Shown piece by piece: positions 8,203 through 16,609 of a DNA stretch of 59,406 nucleotides; position 1 is the first letter of the stretch; every line of letters begins with the position of its first letter. Position numbers and translations under genes: made by a program. The notes below the pieces were generated by a model. That model was not told where the DNA came from and searched no databases. It saw only the letters and a program-made list of their open reading frames with translations. The stretch lies in contig CAZJAZ010000011.1 in NCBI GenBank assembly GCA_964544305.1, positions 1 through 59,406 of the forward strand. The letters are read 5' to 3'. This DNA is from JAFDWI01 sp964544305 (GTDB lineage Bacteria; Actinomycetota; Acidimicrobiia; Acidimicrobiales; Iamiaceae).

Positions 8203-8328
8203 CGTCGCAGACCCAACACACCGCATCGACATTATGCATTGATGCGAGTGCGGGCTGTCGTTGGTCAATGAGGCAGGATTAGAGCCGTTCGAACGCGTGC
8301 GGCCGAGATGAGCCGTAAAGGAGTCAAC

Positions 8329-9309
8329 GTGACACATCGCATTGCCGTTATTCCCGGCGACGGCATCGGGAAAGAAGTCATCCCGGTCGCCTTGCGGGTA
8401 ATTGAAGCTGCCGGAGTGGACATCTCCACCACCGATTTCGATCTCGGCGGCGAGCGCTACCTGCGTGACGGCGCAATTTTGCCCGACGAAACCCTCGATG
8501 ACCTCGCTCGATTCGACGCGATTTTCCTTGGCGCCGTTGGCACCCCGGACGTGCCACCAGGCGTGATCGAACGAGGACTACTGCTCAAAATGCGATTCGC
8601 CCTCGACCAGTACATCAATCAGCGCCCCTTTCTGTCGCCCGATGGCAGCGTTGACTTTGTCGTAATTCGTGAAAACACCGAAGGCACGTACGCGGGTGAA
8701 GGCGGCTTCTTGCGGAAAGACACCCCGCATGAAATCGCAACGCAAGGATCGGTGAACACCCGACACGGTGTTGAGCGGTGCGTGCGCTACGCCTTCGAAC
8801 TCGCCCACAGCCGTCCTGCCAAGCACCTCACGCTCGTCCATAAAACCAACGTGCTGACCTTCGCAGGTGACCTTTGGCAGCGCACATTTAACGAGGTCGC
8901 GGCCCAGTACAGCGACGTGACCACCGCGTACAACCATGTTGATGCGGCCTGCATTTACTTTGTCACCGACCCGGGCCGATACGACGTCATCGTCACTGAC
9001 AACCTCTTTGGCGACATCCTCACCGACCTTGGCGGCGCTATTTCTGGTGGAATCGGGCTGGCAGCGTCGGGCTGTTTGAACCCCGACCGCACAACCGCAT
9101 CCATGTTCGAACCCGTTCATGGTTCGGCGCCCGACATTGCCGGTCAGAACAAAGCGAACCCGATCGCCGCAATCTTGAGCGGTGCAATGATGCTTGAATT
9201 CTTAGGCGAGAACAACGCGGCGCAACGGATACGAGCCGCATGCGCCAACCCCAATTCTCTTACAGGATCGACCACCGAAATTGGTGACGCGATCCAAGCC
9301 AAACTCTGA
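8329..9309 (+). CDS. leuB: 3-isopropylmalate dehydrogenase
   Basis: A 326-residue beta-decarboxylating dehydrogenase. The GTG at 8329 is chosen because AAAGGAG lies five bases upstream; the ATG at 8308 lies ahead of that RBS. Motifs are IAVIPGDGIGKEVIP, the substrate-binding FVVIRENTEGTYAGEGG, LVHKTNVLT, the metal-binding VTDNLFGDILTDLGGAISGGIG, and EPVHGSAPDIAGQNKANPIA. It oxidises 3-isopropylmalate in leucine synthesis and, in organisms with citramalate synthase, 3-methylmalate in isoleucine synthesis. The latter role is supported by the nearby ilvE and cimA. Confidence 0.93.
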   Translation: MTHRIAVIPGDGIGKEVIPVALRVIEAAGVDISTTDFDLGGERYLRDGAILPDETLDDLARFDAIFLGAVGTPDVPPGVIERGLLLKMRFALDQYINQRPFLSPDGSVDFVVIRENTEGTYAGEGGFLRKDTPHEIATQGSVNTRHGVERCVRYAFELAHSRPAKHLTLVHKTNVLTFAGDLWQRTFNEVAAQYSDVTTAYNHVDAACIYFVTDPGRYDVIVTDNLFGDILTDLGGAISGGIGLAASGCLNPDRTTASMFEPVHGSAPDIAGQNKANPIAAILSGAMMLEFLGENNAAQRIRAACANPNSLTGSTTEIGDAIQAKL

Positions 9310-9351
9310 TAAACGAGAACACGCGACCACACCTCTCTGGGAGACCTCACC

Positions 9352-10269
9352 ATGCCCATTACCCCGACACCCAAGATTTGGATGAACGGAAAGTTGATTG
9401 ACTGGGATGATGCACGAATCCACGTGCTGACCCACAGCCTGCACTATGGAATGGGTGTTTTTGAAGGAATGCGTGCGTATCCAACCGCGCAAGGTCCTGC
9501 GATTTTTCGCCTGACGGACCACATTCGCCGGTTGCACAACTCGGCAAAGATCATGATGATGGACATGCCCTATTCGGTTGACGAACTCGCGGATGCCTCC
9601 AAAGCGGTTGTCGATGCGTCGGGCCTGGACGGTGCGTACGTGCGGCCGATCGCGTACTACGGCTATGGCGAAATGGGACTGAACACGATCCCTTGTGATG
9701 TTGACGTGGCGATTGCGTGTTGGCCCTGGGGTGCCTATTTGGGTGACGATGGCCTCACCAAAGGCATCAGGTTGCAAATCTCGTCGTGGCAACGCCATGA
9801 CCACAACACGATGCCACCCGCCGCGAAAGTCACAGGAAACTACGTGAACTCATCGCTCGCCAAGATCCAAGCCGTCAAAGCTGGCTATGACGAGGCTGTG
9901 CTGCTGAATCGTGCGGGAATGGTGTCGGAGTGCACCGGTGAAAACGTCTTTGTTGCCCGCCACGGCAAGTTCATCACCCCACCGTTGTCGGCCGGTGCGC
10001 TTGAAGGCATCACCCAAGATTCGGTGATGCGCATCGCGGCCGACCTTGGTTATGAATGTGTGACCGGTGAACTGTCGCGCAGTGACCTGTATTTGGCTGA
10101 AGAAATGTTCTTGTGCGGTTCTGCTGCCGAAGTCGCCGCGGTGAACTCGGTTGACGAGCGTGCCATTCCCTGCCCAGGCGACATGACACTCGCAATCGCC
10201 CGTGAATATTCGGCCACGGTCAAAGGCGAAGTCGATCGATATAAAGACTGGCTCGAACATGTCCGTTGA
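9352..10269 (+). CDS. ilvE: branched-chain amino acid aminotransferase
   Basis: A 305-residue fold-type IV PLP transaminase. Visible features are the N-terminal KIWMNGKLIDWDDARIHVLT, HYGMGVFEGMRAY, the candidate PLP-binding Lys in AAKVTGNYVNSSLAK, EAVLLNRAGMVSECTGENVF, and the C-terminal EMFLCGSAAEVAAVNSVD. It catalyses the last step of valine, leucine and isoleucine synthesis. It lies between leuB and cimA, and its last codons overlap the cimA start. Confidence 0.94.
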   Translation: MPITPTPKIWMNGKLIDWDDARIHVLTHSLHYGMGVFEGMRAYPTAQGPAIFRLTDHIRRLHNSAKIMMMDMPYSVDELADASKAVVDASGLDGAYVRPIAYYGYGEMGLNTIPCDVDVAIACWPWGAYLGDDGLTKGIRLQISSWQRHDHNTMPPAAKVTGNYVNSSLAKIQAVKAGYDEAVLLNRAGMVSECTGENVFVARHGKFITPPLSAGALEGITQDSVMRIAADLGYECVTGELSRSDLYLAEEMFLCGSAAEVAAVNSVDERAIPCPGDMTLAIAREYSATVKGEVDRYKDWLEHVR

Positions 10270-11887
10270 ACCTGCGACGCCGCAGTCGGTCGATATTTTC
10301 GATACGACGCTGCGTGACGGCTCACAGTTCGAAGGCATTTCGCTTTCGGTTGACGACAAGTTGCGCGTCGCCGAGCAGCTTGAATCCCTGGGGGTTCGTT
10401 GGATTGAAGGTGGCTATCCCCAAGCCAACCCGAAAGACGCAGAATTTTTTCGACGCGCACCGAGCGAACTCCAACTGCATACTGCTGAACTCGTCGCGTT
10501 CGGTTCGACACGTCGCCCCAAGGGCAAAGTTGATGATGATCCGACATTGCGCGCGCTGGTCGAGGCTGGCACGGGAACGGTATGCATCGTCGGCAAATCA
10601 TCACAGTTCCACGTCGAACAAGCACTACGCACCACGCTGGATGAGGGCGTTGCGATGGTGGGGGATTCGGTCAAGTTCCTCAAAGACCAAGGCCTGCGGG
10701 TTTTCTTCGACGCGGAACACTTCTTTGACGGATACCGTGCGAACCCCGAATTCACACTGCGCGTGCTCGAAGCGGCCGCGATGAACGGCGCGGACTGCCT
10801 GGTGCTTTGTGACACCAACGGCGGTTCGTTGCCCCATGATGTGCAACGCATCACCGGTGAAGTCGTGACCGCTCTTGGTGCGGACACACAAATCGGTATT
10901 CACACCCAAAACGACACGGGCTGTGCCGTGGCGAACTCGGTTGCCGCGGTTGTCGCCGGTGCCAGCCAAGTCCAAGGGACCGTCAATGGCTACGGCGAAC
11001 GGACCGGCAACGCAAACCTGATGACGGTCATTCCGAACCTGCAATTGAAACTCGGCGTGACCTGTTTGCCCCAAGGGCGCATCGAACGGCTCACTTCGGT
11101 TTCACGTCATGTTGCTGAACTCGTGAACCTGCCGCCACACCCTGCCGATCCGTACGTGGGCGCATCGGCATTTGCCCACAAAGGGGGGTTGCACACCTCG
11201 GCGTTGGGTCGGGCGGGTGGCGCCACCTACGAACACGTTGAGCCGGTCACCGTTGGCAATCACACGCGCGTCTTGGTTTCCGATCTGGGGGGCAAGGCTG
11301 GCATGGCGATGAAGGCAAGCGAACTTGGAGTCGAACTCGATGATCGTGCGGCCGCAGCGCTAAGTGACGAGCTCAAAAAGCGTGAAGCGGCAGGCTTTGT
11401 CTACGAAGCGGCAGATGCCTCACTCGAGTTGTTGATGCGTCGCGCCACTGGATGGCAACAGCCATTTTTCCGAATGGAAGGTTACCGAGTCACCACTTAT
11501 CACCGGCTGCCTGCAGCCGCGGGGATTGATCCGATTCAAGTTGATGAGCAAGCTTCCGTTGACACCGAAGCAACCGTCAAAGTGTGGATCGGGGACGAAC
11601 GGTTTGCGTCCGTGGGCGAGGGGAATGGCCCGGTAAATGCCTTAGATAACGCGTTACGCGGTGCCATAGGCGCTCACTATCCAGCCCTTGATGAACTGCT
11701 GCTCATCGACTTCAAAGTCCGTGTCCTTGACTCGTCGTCTGGAACGGGTGCGGTGACTCGAGTCCTCATTGACTCGACCGATTCTGAACGAACCTGGTCA
11801 ACGATTGGCGTGTCAGAAAATGTGATCGAAGCATCCTGGCAAGCGCTGAGCGACTCGGTGATCTGGCTGCTCACGCACCCTCGTTGA
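10259..11887 (+). CDS. cimA: (R)-citramalate synthase
   Basis: A 542-residue DRE-TIM metallolyase: VDIFDTTLRDGSQFEGISLS at the N-terminus, the His-containing metal motif IGIHTQNDTGCAVANSV, VQGTVNGYGERTGNANL and AFAHKGGLHTSALGR. A C-terminal LeuA-like allosteric domain follows (TEATVKVWIGDERFASVGEG). The length, LRDGSQ.EGIS and the fused regulatory domain fit the LeuA-paralogue citramalate synthase that condenses pyruvate and acetyl-CoA toward 2-oxobutyrate, rather than isopropylmalate or homocitrate synthase. The start at 10259 overlaps the ilvE end by 11 bases. Confidence 0.88.
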   Translation: MSVEPATPQSVDIFDTTLRDGSQFEGISLSVDDKLRVAEQLESLGVRWIEGGYPQANPKDAEFFRRAPSELQLHTAELVAFGSTRRPKGKVDDDPTLRALVEAGTGTVCIVGKSSQFHVEQALRTTLDEGVAMVGDSVKFLKDQGLRVFFDAEHFFDGYRANPEFTLRVLEAAAMNGADCLVLCDTNGGSLPHDVQRITGEVVTALGADTQIGIHTQNDTGCAVANSVAAVVAGASQVQGTVNGYGERTGNANLMTVIPNLQLKLGVTCLPQGRIERLTSVSRHVAELVNLPPHPADPYVGASAFAHKGGLHTSALGRAGGATYEHVEPVTVGNHTRVLVSDLGGKAGMAMKASELGVELDDRAAAALSDELKKREAAGFVYEAADASLELLMRRATGWQQPFFRMEGYRVTTYHRLPAAAGIDPIQVDEQASVDTEATVKVWIGDERFASVGEGNGPVNALDNALRGAIGAHYPALDELLLIDFKVRVLDSSSGTGAVTRVLIDSTDSERTWSTIGVSENVIEASWQALSDSVIWLLTHPR

Positions 11888-11903
11888 ATAGAATCAGGTT
11901 TCT

Positions 11904-12434
11904 ATGGTCGCACCGTCGTATGTCCCTGTTGATCCTCGCGAACACCCCCGCGACTACGAGGCACCCGCGCGCCGCGGCAATCCGTGGCGGGCGACGCGCC
12001 CTGGCGAGCTCATTGGTAAGGCGATGCCCCAAGGTGGGCTCTATGGCAATCACGGTCCAGACATTGGCTACGCCTACAAGCTGGTCCATGAGGTTAGCGA
12101 CAAGATCATCGTCGGATCGGGCGAGTCACGCCACGATGCCGAAGCCGGGGGAATCGCCGTTGCGATGCGTCGGGCAGCGATGCATGGTCGGGCGCCGATC
12201 GTGGCTGACCTTGATGTGGCATTCACGATTTGGGGCTTTTACGACGCCCAACCGGCGAGCGGGTTGCGGGTGTTACGTGGCGAGCTTTTCGAAGGTGCCG
12301 CCATGCCCAAGCACGGCTACGAACAACGCCGCGAGATCGCAAACACGGTGGCCGATCACGCACTTGAAATGACGCCCGAAGCGCTCCATGCCGCCCACGC
12401 CCAAGACTGGGCATCGTTGTTTACCGACCGTTGA
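11904..12434 (+). CDS. conserved hypothetical protein between cimA and gltX
   Basis: A 176-residue soluble protein I do not recognise. There is no signal peptide or membrane segment. It has an N-terminal Pro/Arg-rich stretch (REHPRDYEAPARRGNPWRA), a Gly-rich central part (PQGGLYGNHGPDIGYAYKL) and a long helical C-terminus (YEQRREIANTVADHALEM). GC content and codon use match its neighbours, and it is tightly packed (16 bp after cimA, 19 bp before gltX), so it is a genuine gene. The conserved-looking His, Asp and Glu residues (HGPDIGY, GSGESRHDAEAGG) could form an active site, but nothing identifies a reaction. Confidence 0.8.
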   Translation: MVAPSYVPVDPREHPRDYEAPARRGNPWRATRPGELIGKAMPQGGLYGNHGPDIGYAYKLVHEVSDKIIVGSGESRHDAEAGGIAVAMRRAAMHGRAPIVADLDVAFTIWGFYDAQPASGLRVLRGELFEGAAMPKHGYEQRREIANTVADHALEMTPEALHAAHAQDWASLFTDR

Positions 12435-12453
12435 ACGCGCCACGAGTTTCGAC

Positions 12454-13875
12454 ATGGTGACCAACGGAGACGTCCGGGTTCGTTTTGCACCGTCGCCGAC
12501 CGGTTTCTTGCATGTCGGTGGGGCACGGACCGTACTGTTCAATTGGCTTTGGGCCCGCCACACCGGTGGCGAGTTCTTGCTTCGTGTCGAAGACACCGAC
12601 ACCGAACGCAACCGTCCAGAACTCACCCAAGCGATCTTTGACGCAATGGACTGGCTTGGCCTTGGCTGGGATGGTGAACCAGTTCACCAGTCAGATCGCT
12701 TCGATCAATACCGCGAAGCCGCAGACAAACTCTTCAGTTCAGCGCACGCCTATTTTTGTGACTGCACCGCGGACGACGTCGCGGCGCGTGCGAAAGAGCG
12801 TGGTGGGCCGCCCGGTTATGACGGGTACTGTCGAGAGCGTGGCCTTGAACGAGGCGAAGGTCGCGCGCTGCGGTTCCGCGCACCCGACGACGGTGCAACC
12901 GAGTTCGATGATCTGATTCGCGGCCACGTCGTCGTGCAGAACGCCACCATCGAAGATTTCGTTTTGCTGCGATCAAATGCCACCCCCACGTTTTTGCTCG
13001 CGAACATCATTGACGACGCAGACATGGCCATTACACACGTCATTCGGGGTGAAGAACATGTCAATGGGACGCCCAAGTACTTGTTGCTCGCCGATGCACT
13101 TGGGTTGAACTATCGCCCATTGTTTGCGCACTTGCCGCTGCTGGTTGACGCGCAGCGCCGCAAGCTGTCAAAACGACGTGACGACGTTGCAGTTGGCGAC
13201 TATCAGGCCGGCGGGTTTCTTCCGGAAGCGATGGTGAACTATCTGGCGTTGCTTGGTTGGGGGCCCGCCGACGGTGTCGAGATCCGTCCCATTGATGAGA
13301 TGATTGCACTCTTTGAACTCGGTGATGTGAATGCGTCACCCGCGTTCTTCGATGTGGCCAAGCTCACGCATATCAATGGCGAATACATCAGGGCTCTTCC
13401 AGCAGACGAGTTCGAGCAACGCGTGAGCCCGTTTCTTTCGGGCGATGCGCAAGAAACCGCCGCATTGCATGCGGTTGCACCACTCGTGCAAGAGCGGGTC
13501 AAGACCTTGGTAGAAGTGCCAGAAATGATCGACTTCTTGTGGAAAGAACCCGATGTCAACGAAGCCGACTGGGACAAACATGTGGTACGTGGCGCGGCCG
13601 GTGTCGCCATGTTGCACGCCACCAGGCAGCGGCTTGCCTCGATCACAACGAGCGAGTGGATCGCAGAGAAGATCAACCAGGCCGTCATTGACGCCACAAT
13701 CGCTTTGGGTTTTGTCAACGACGAAGGCAAACCTCGTTTAGCGAAAACGCAAGGCCCGGTTCGAGTCGCACTGACCGGCAAAGCGATTGGCCCACCGCTG
13801 TGGGAATCACTCGAGTTTCTTGGCCGTGAGACAACCCTTGCCCGACTTGACGCCGCAATTTCTCGGGTCGAGTGA
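12454..13875 (+). CDS. gltX: glutamyl-tRNA synthetase
   Basis: A 473-residue class I aminoacyl-tRNA synthetase. The HIGH-type signature is VRFAPSPTGFLHVGGARTVL, the KMSKS-type signature is QRRKLSKRRDDVAV, and RVEDTDTERN is the Glu-binding segment. The C-terminal anticodon-binding helices are present. The start at 12454 gives the normal GluRS N-terminus. Most actinobacteria lack GlnRS and use a non-discriminating GluRS plus GatCAB; the tRNA-Gln and tRNA-Glu genes within 3 kb fit that arrangement but do not prove it. Confidence 0.95.
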   Translation: MVTNGDVRVRFAPSPTGFLHVGGARTVLFNWLWARHTGGEFLLRVEDTDTERNRPELTQAIFDAMDWLGLGWDGEPVHQSDRFDQYREAADKLFSSAHAYFCDCTADDVAARAKERGGPPGYDGYCRERGLERGEGRALRFRAPDDGATEFDDLIRGHVVVQNATIEDFVLLRSNATPTFLLANIIDDADMAITHVIRGEEHVNGTPKYLLLADALGLNYRPLFAHLPLLVDAQRRKLSKRRDDVAVGDYQAGGFLPEAMVNYLALLGWGPADGVEIRPIDEMIALFELGDVNASPAFFDVAKLTHINGEYIRALPADEFEQRVSPFLSGDAQETAALHAVAPLVQERVKTLVEVPEMIDFLWKEPDVNEADWDKHVVRGAAGVAMLHATRQRLASITTSEWIAEKINQAVIDATIALGFVNDEGKPRLAKTQGPVRVALTGKAIGPPLWESLEFLGRETTLARLDAAISRVE

Positions 13876-14519
13876 ACCGATCGTTAACGCCAAAACCCAC
13901 GGCGACGCGTCGTCGCATCATCAAAGTCGTCGGTGCTTTCGGTGTGCTGACGCTGACCTACTTTGCAGTGACGTTTGCACAAGTGCTTGCAACAACAAGC
14001 CGAAACGATGCACAAAGCGCCGCCGCCCCACATGCACAAGCCATCATCGTGCTTGGTGCCGCACAGTACAACGGGGTGCCATCGCCCGTGCTCAAAGCCC
14101 GCTTGAATCATGCGTTGCAGTTGTATCGGTGGGGGCTTGCTCCCGTGATTGTGGTCACGGGTGGGCGCCAACAGGGGGATCGCTTTACCGAAGCAACAAC
14201 GGGATACAACTTTCTTCGAGACCACGGCGTGCCCGACGGGGCGATCCGCAAAGAGGTGCATGGTCGAACGACCTGGGAGTCTCTCGACTCATCCGCGGCC
14301 TTCTTGCACGAAGAAGACATCGATCGCGTCATTCTGGTATCTGACGGATATCACTCGAAGCGACTCCTCGGCATCGCACAAGAGGTTGGACTTCACGCGC
14401 GCGTGTCGCCATCGAATGAGCCAATGTCAACTTGGACTCGTACTCGAGCACAATTTCGTGAAGCGATTGCCGTGAGCATCGGGAGAATCACGGGCTACCA
14501 TTTGCTCGACCATCGCTAA
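13872..14519 (+). CDS. YdcF/SanA-like DUF218 membrane-anchored protein
   Basis: A 215-residue protein starting with GTG that overlaps the gltX stop (GTGA). One N-terminal membrane segment (VVGAFGVLTLTYFAVTFAQV) is followed by a DUF218 domain: AQAIIVLGAAQYNGVPSPVLKAR, PVIVVTGGRQQGD, ATTGYNFLRDHGVP, and VILVSDGYHSKRLLGIAQEVG. The domain would face outside. DUF218 proteins (SanA, ElyC, YdcF) are linked to envelope integrity, with no firmly established reaction. Confidence 0.87.
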   Translation: MNRSLTPKPTATRRRIIKVVGAFGVLTLTYFAVTFAQVLATTSRNDAQSAAAPHAQAIIVLGAAQYNGVPSPVLKARLNHALQLYRWGLAPVIVVTGGRQQGDRFTEATTGYNFLRDHGVPDGAIRKEVHGRTTWESLDSSAAFLHEEDIDRVILVSDGYHSKRLLGIAQEVGLHARVSPSNEPMSTWTRTRAQFREAIAVSIGRITGYHLLDHR

Positions 14520-14578
14520 CCCGGTGAAGACAGTTCGCCTTGGAAAGGGTGGGCTACTACACTTTCCGATTCACCCAT

Positions 14579-14653
14579 TCGGGGGTGGTGTAATTGGCAA
14601 CACGACTGGTTCTGGTCCAGTTATTGGGGGTTCGAGTCCTCCCCCCCGAGCCA
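14579..14653 (+). tRNA. tRNA-Gln(CUG)
   Basis: The cloverleaf is readable. Acceptor TCGGGGG (14579-14585) pairs with CCCCCGA. The D-arm contains TAATTGGCAAC. The anticodon stem-loop ACTGG-TTCTGGT-CCAGT gives anticodon CTG. The T-arm is GGGGGTTCGAGTCCTCCCC. Discriminator G is followed by an encoded CCA ending at 14653. The body closely resembles bacterial tRNA-Gln. Confidence 0.93.
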
Positions 14654-14657
14654 CGAT

Positions 14658-15410
14658 CTAGCTTCGAGCAAGGCCAGAAAACATGGCGTCGGCGAGTGCA
14701 CGTGACCACGGTTTGATGAGTTCTCGGAGTCGCTCGGTGCTATGGGATCCAATTGCTGCCCAGGGCAAGATGCATGCTCGATCGGTGGCAATTTCGATTT
14801 CTTCGCGCATGGCGGCGCCAGCCGCACTGAGCTTTGGCTCGCTGTTGTTTCCATCATCTGGCATCAGCCAGCCGTGGTCGCGATGAAGGGCAACCGTGGC
14901 ATCCCACTCGTCATCACCCCAGCCACGGGTTGACTTCAAGAACACAGTTGGTATGGTGCCCGACGCGGCATGCAAGATGAGGGCATCAAGGCCGTCGAGA
15001 CCAGCGGTCACGAGCGCAGCAATGTGTGCATCGCCTCGAAACTCTCGCAACAACGTCACCGCATGCCAAAGTTGCAGGTGTGGGGGATCGGGCCATGCAA
15101 GGGCAGCGTGNNNNNNNNNNNNNNNNNNNNNNNNNNNNNNNNNNNNNNNNNNNNNNNNNNNNNNNNNNNNNNNNNNNNNNNNNNNNNNNNNNNNNNNNNN
15201 NNNNNNNNNNAAAAACGTTGCGGCGACAACTTGGTGCGGAACCATCCCCAAAGCCGCCGATCGTGACGCGAAATATCCCGCCGCACTCGACAGCCCACAC
15301 GCCTCATACTGACTCGCTGCGTGTGACGAGAAGTACACCATGTTGTGATACGGGTCGATCGTGCGATGGACTCGACGGATCGCAGACAACTCCGGTAGAT
15401 CGTCGTACAT
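14658..15410 (-). CDS. SCO6745-family protein, interrupted by assembly gap
   Basis: Both ends are readable: the N-terminal part (DPYHNMVYFSSHAASQYEACG) and, after 100 N, a C-terminal part (DPPHLQLWHAVTLLREFRGD, STRGWGDDEWDATVALHRD, LPWAAIGSHSTERLRELIKP). This matches the actinobacterial SCO6745 family, helical proteins with a helix-turn-helix-like region and no known function. The apparent 250-residue length is unreliable because the gap size is nominal; the family is usually longer. The frame is open on both sides of the gap. Confidence 0.75.
   Translation of the reverse strand: MYDDLPELSAIRRVHRTIDPYHNMVYFSSHAASQYEACGLSSAAGYFASRSAALGMVPHQVVAATFXXXXXXXXXXXXXXXXXXXXXXXXXXXXXXXXXXHAALAWPDPPHLQLWHAVTLLREFRGDAHIAALVTAGLDGLDALILHAASGTIPTVFLKSTRGWGDDEWDATVALHRDHGWLMPDDGNNSEPKLSAAGAAMREEIEIATDRACILPWAAIGSHSTERLRELIKPWSRALADAMFSGLARS
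15111..15210. other. assembly gap (100 N)
   Basis: A run of exactly 100 N, the standard placeholder for a scaffold gap of unknown size. It lies inside the SCO6745-family gene, so the missing sequence is coding. Confidence 0.99.
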
Positions 15411-15481
15411 GTCACCACTCTTTCAGTTTGTGACCTCGTTCGCGCAGACGTTGGCATTCGCGCTTCGATAGAGTTTGTATT

Positions 15482-16456
15482 GTGATCCCTGCACATCCAA
15501 TCTTCGTGGTCGGTGCGGGCCACGCGCACCCCGACCTTGTGGTGACAAGCGAAGATCTTGAAGAGCGGATTCCAGGCCTGTCACCGGGCTGGAGCAAGAA
15601 GCATCTAGGTATGGAGAGCCGACATGTTCTTGCCCCACACGAGTGGCTCGTAGCGTTGGCACGCGACGCAACGACGATGGCTTTGCGCAACGCGCAATGG
15701 GACGAGGGAACCGTTGATCTGATCATTCAGGGGTCGGCATTCCCAAGTCAGATTCTTCCTGCGGGAGCGGCCTACATCGCTCAGCAGGTGTCGCCCAACG
15801 CGGTCGCCTTTGACGTCGGCGCCGCTTGTAGTTCGAATATTTTTGCGCTTGCAAACGCGGTTGGTTTGATGGCGATTGGGGACAAGTTCCGTCGAGCTGT
15901 GGTAGCAACGGCAGATAATCCCACCGCCTGGGCTGATTATTCTGACGCCCACTCGTCAATTTTTTTTGGTGATTCGGCAGGCGCCATGGCATTGGCGTCA
16001 TCACCAGGTGTAGGTGGTTCGTTTGAAATTCTCGGCGTTGAATTGCTGGGTGACAGCGAGCGTCCAGAGGCCGTCGTTGTCCCACGGTCAGGGTATTTTG
16101 GTAGTGACGGGCGCTATTCACTCGCACAGGTCGTTCGCCTTTCTCGGCTTGCGTTAAAACGCGTTTGCGCAGAGTGCAGCGTGCCTCTTGACAACATTCG
16201 ATATGTGGCTCCGCATCAAGCCAACTTTCGAATTATTGACTTCTTAGCGGAGTTTTTGTCGCTGCCATCGGATCACATTTGGCAGAACTATGAATGGGCA
16301 GGGAATCAGGGCGCGTCCGGACTCATGACCGCCTTTTCGCAAGGCTGGCAGCACGCAAAGACTCAGCTGTCGAATGGTGATGTTGTGGCGTTGGTTAGCG
16401 TTGGCGGGGGCTACACCGGTGGCGCTGCGCTTCTCCGTTGGACTGAAACCGCCTAG
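15482..16456 (+). CDS. 3-oxoacyl-ACP synthase III-like (FabH-type) ketosynthase
   Basis: A 324-residue thiolase-fold enzyme with an intact KAS III triad: Cys in VAFDVGAACSSNIFAL, His in VAPHQANFRIIDFL, and Asn in YEWAGNQGASGLMTAF. The C-terminal GDVVALVSVGGGYTGGAALL is typical. It would condense an acyl-CoA starter with an acyl or malonyl thioester. No other fatty-acid synthase genes are nearby, so it may be a specialised KAS III or an acyltransferase. It starts with GTG and has no close partner genes. Confidence 0.88.
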   Translation: MIPAHPIFVVGAGHAHPDLVVTSEDLEERIPGLSPGWSKKHLGMESRHVLAPHEWLVALARDATTMALRNAQWDEGTVDLIIQGSAFPSQILPAGAAYIAQQVSPNAVAFDVGAACSSNIFALANAVGLMAIGDKFRRAVVATADNPTAWADYSDAHSSIFFGDSAGAMALASSPGVGGSFEILGVELLGDSERPEAVVVPRSGYFGSDGRYSLAQVVRLSRLALKRVCAECSVPLDNIRYVAPHQANFRIIDFLAEFLSLPSDHIWQNYEWAGNQGASGLMTAFSQGWQHAKTQLSNGDVVALVSVGGGYTGGAALLRWTETA

Positions 16457-16532
16457 CCAAAAGTTCAATACTTTGCTCGATGCGAAGGGGCGCTAGGGTT
16501 TTCGCTTCCCGGCTTGTGTTGGGAAGCAGCAC

Positions 16533-16608
16533 GGCCCCATCGTCTAGAGGCCTAGGACACCACCCTCTCAAGGTGGAGACACGGGTTCGAATCCCGTTGG
16601 GGCTGCCA
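16533..16608 (+). tRNA. tRNA-Glu(CUC)
   Basis: Acceptor GGCCCCA (16533-16539) pairs with TGGGGCT, with one terminal G-U pair. The D-arm contains TCTAGAGGCCTAGGAC. The anticodon arm CCACC-CTCTCAA-GGTGG gives anticodon CTC. The T-arm is ACGGGTTCGAATCCCGT, followed by discriminator G and an encoded CCA. It matches bacterial tRNA-Glu closely. Confidence 0.95.
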
Positions 16609-16609
16609 A

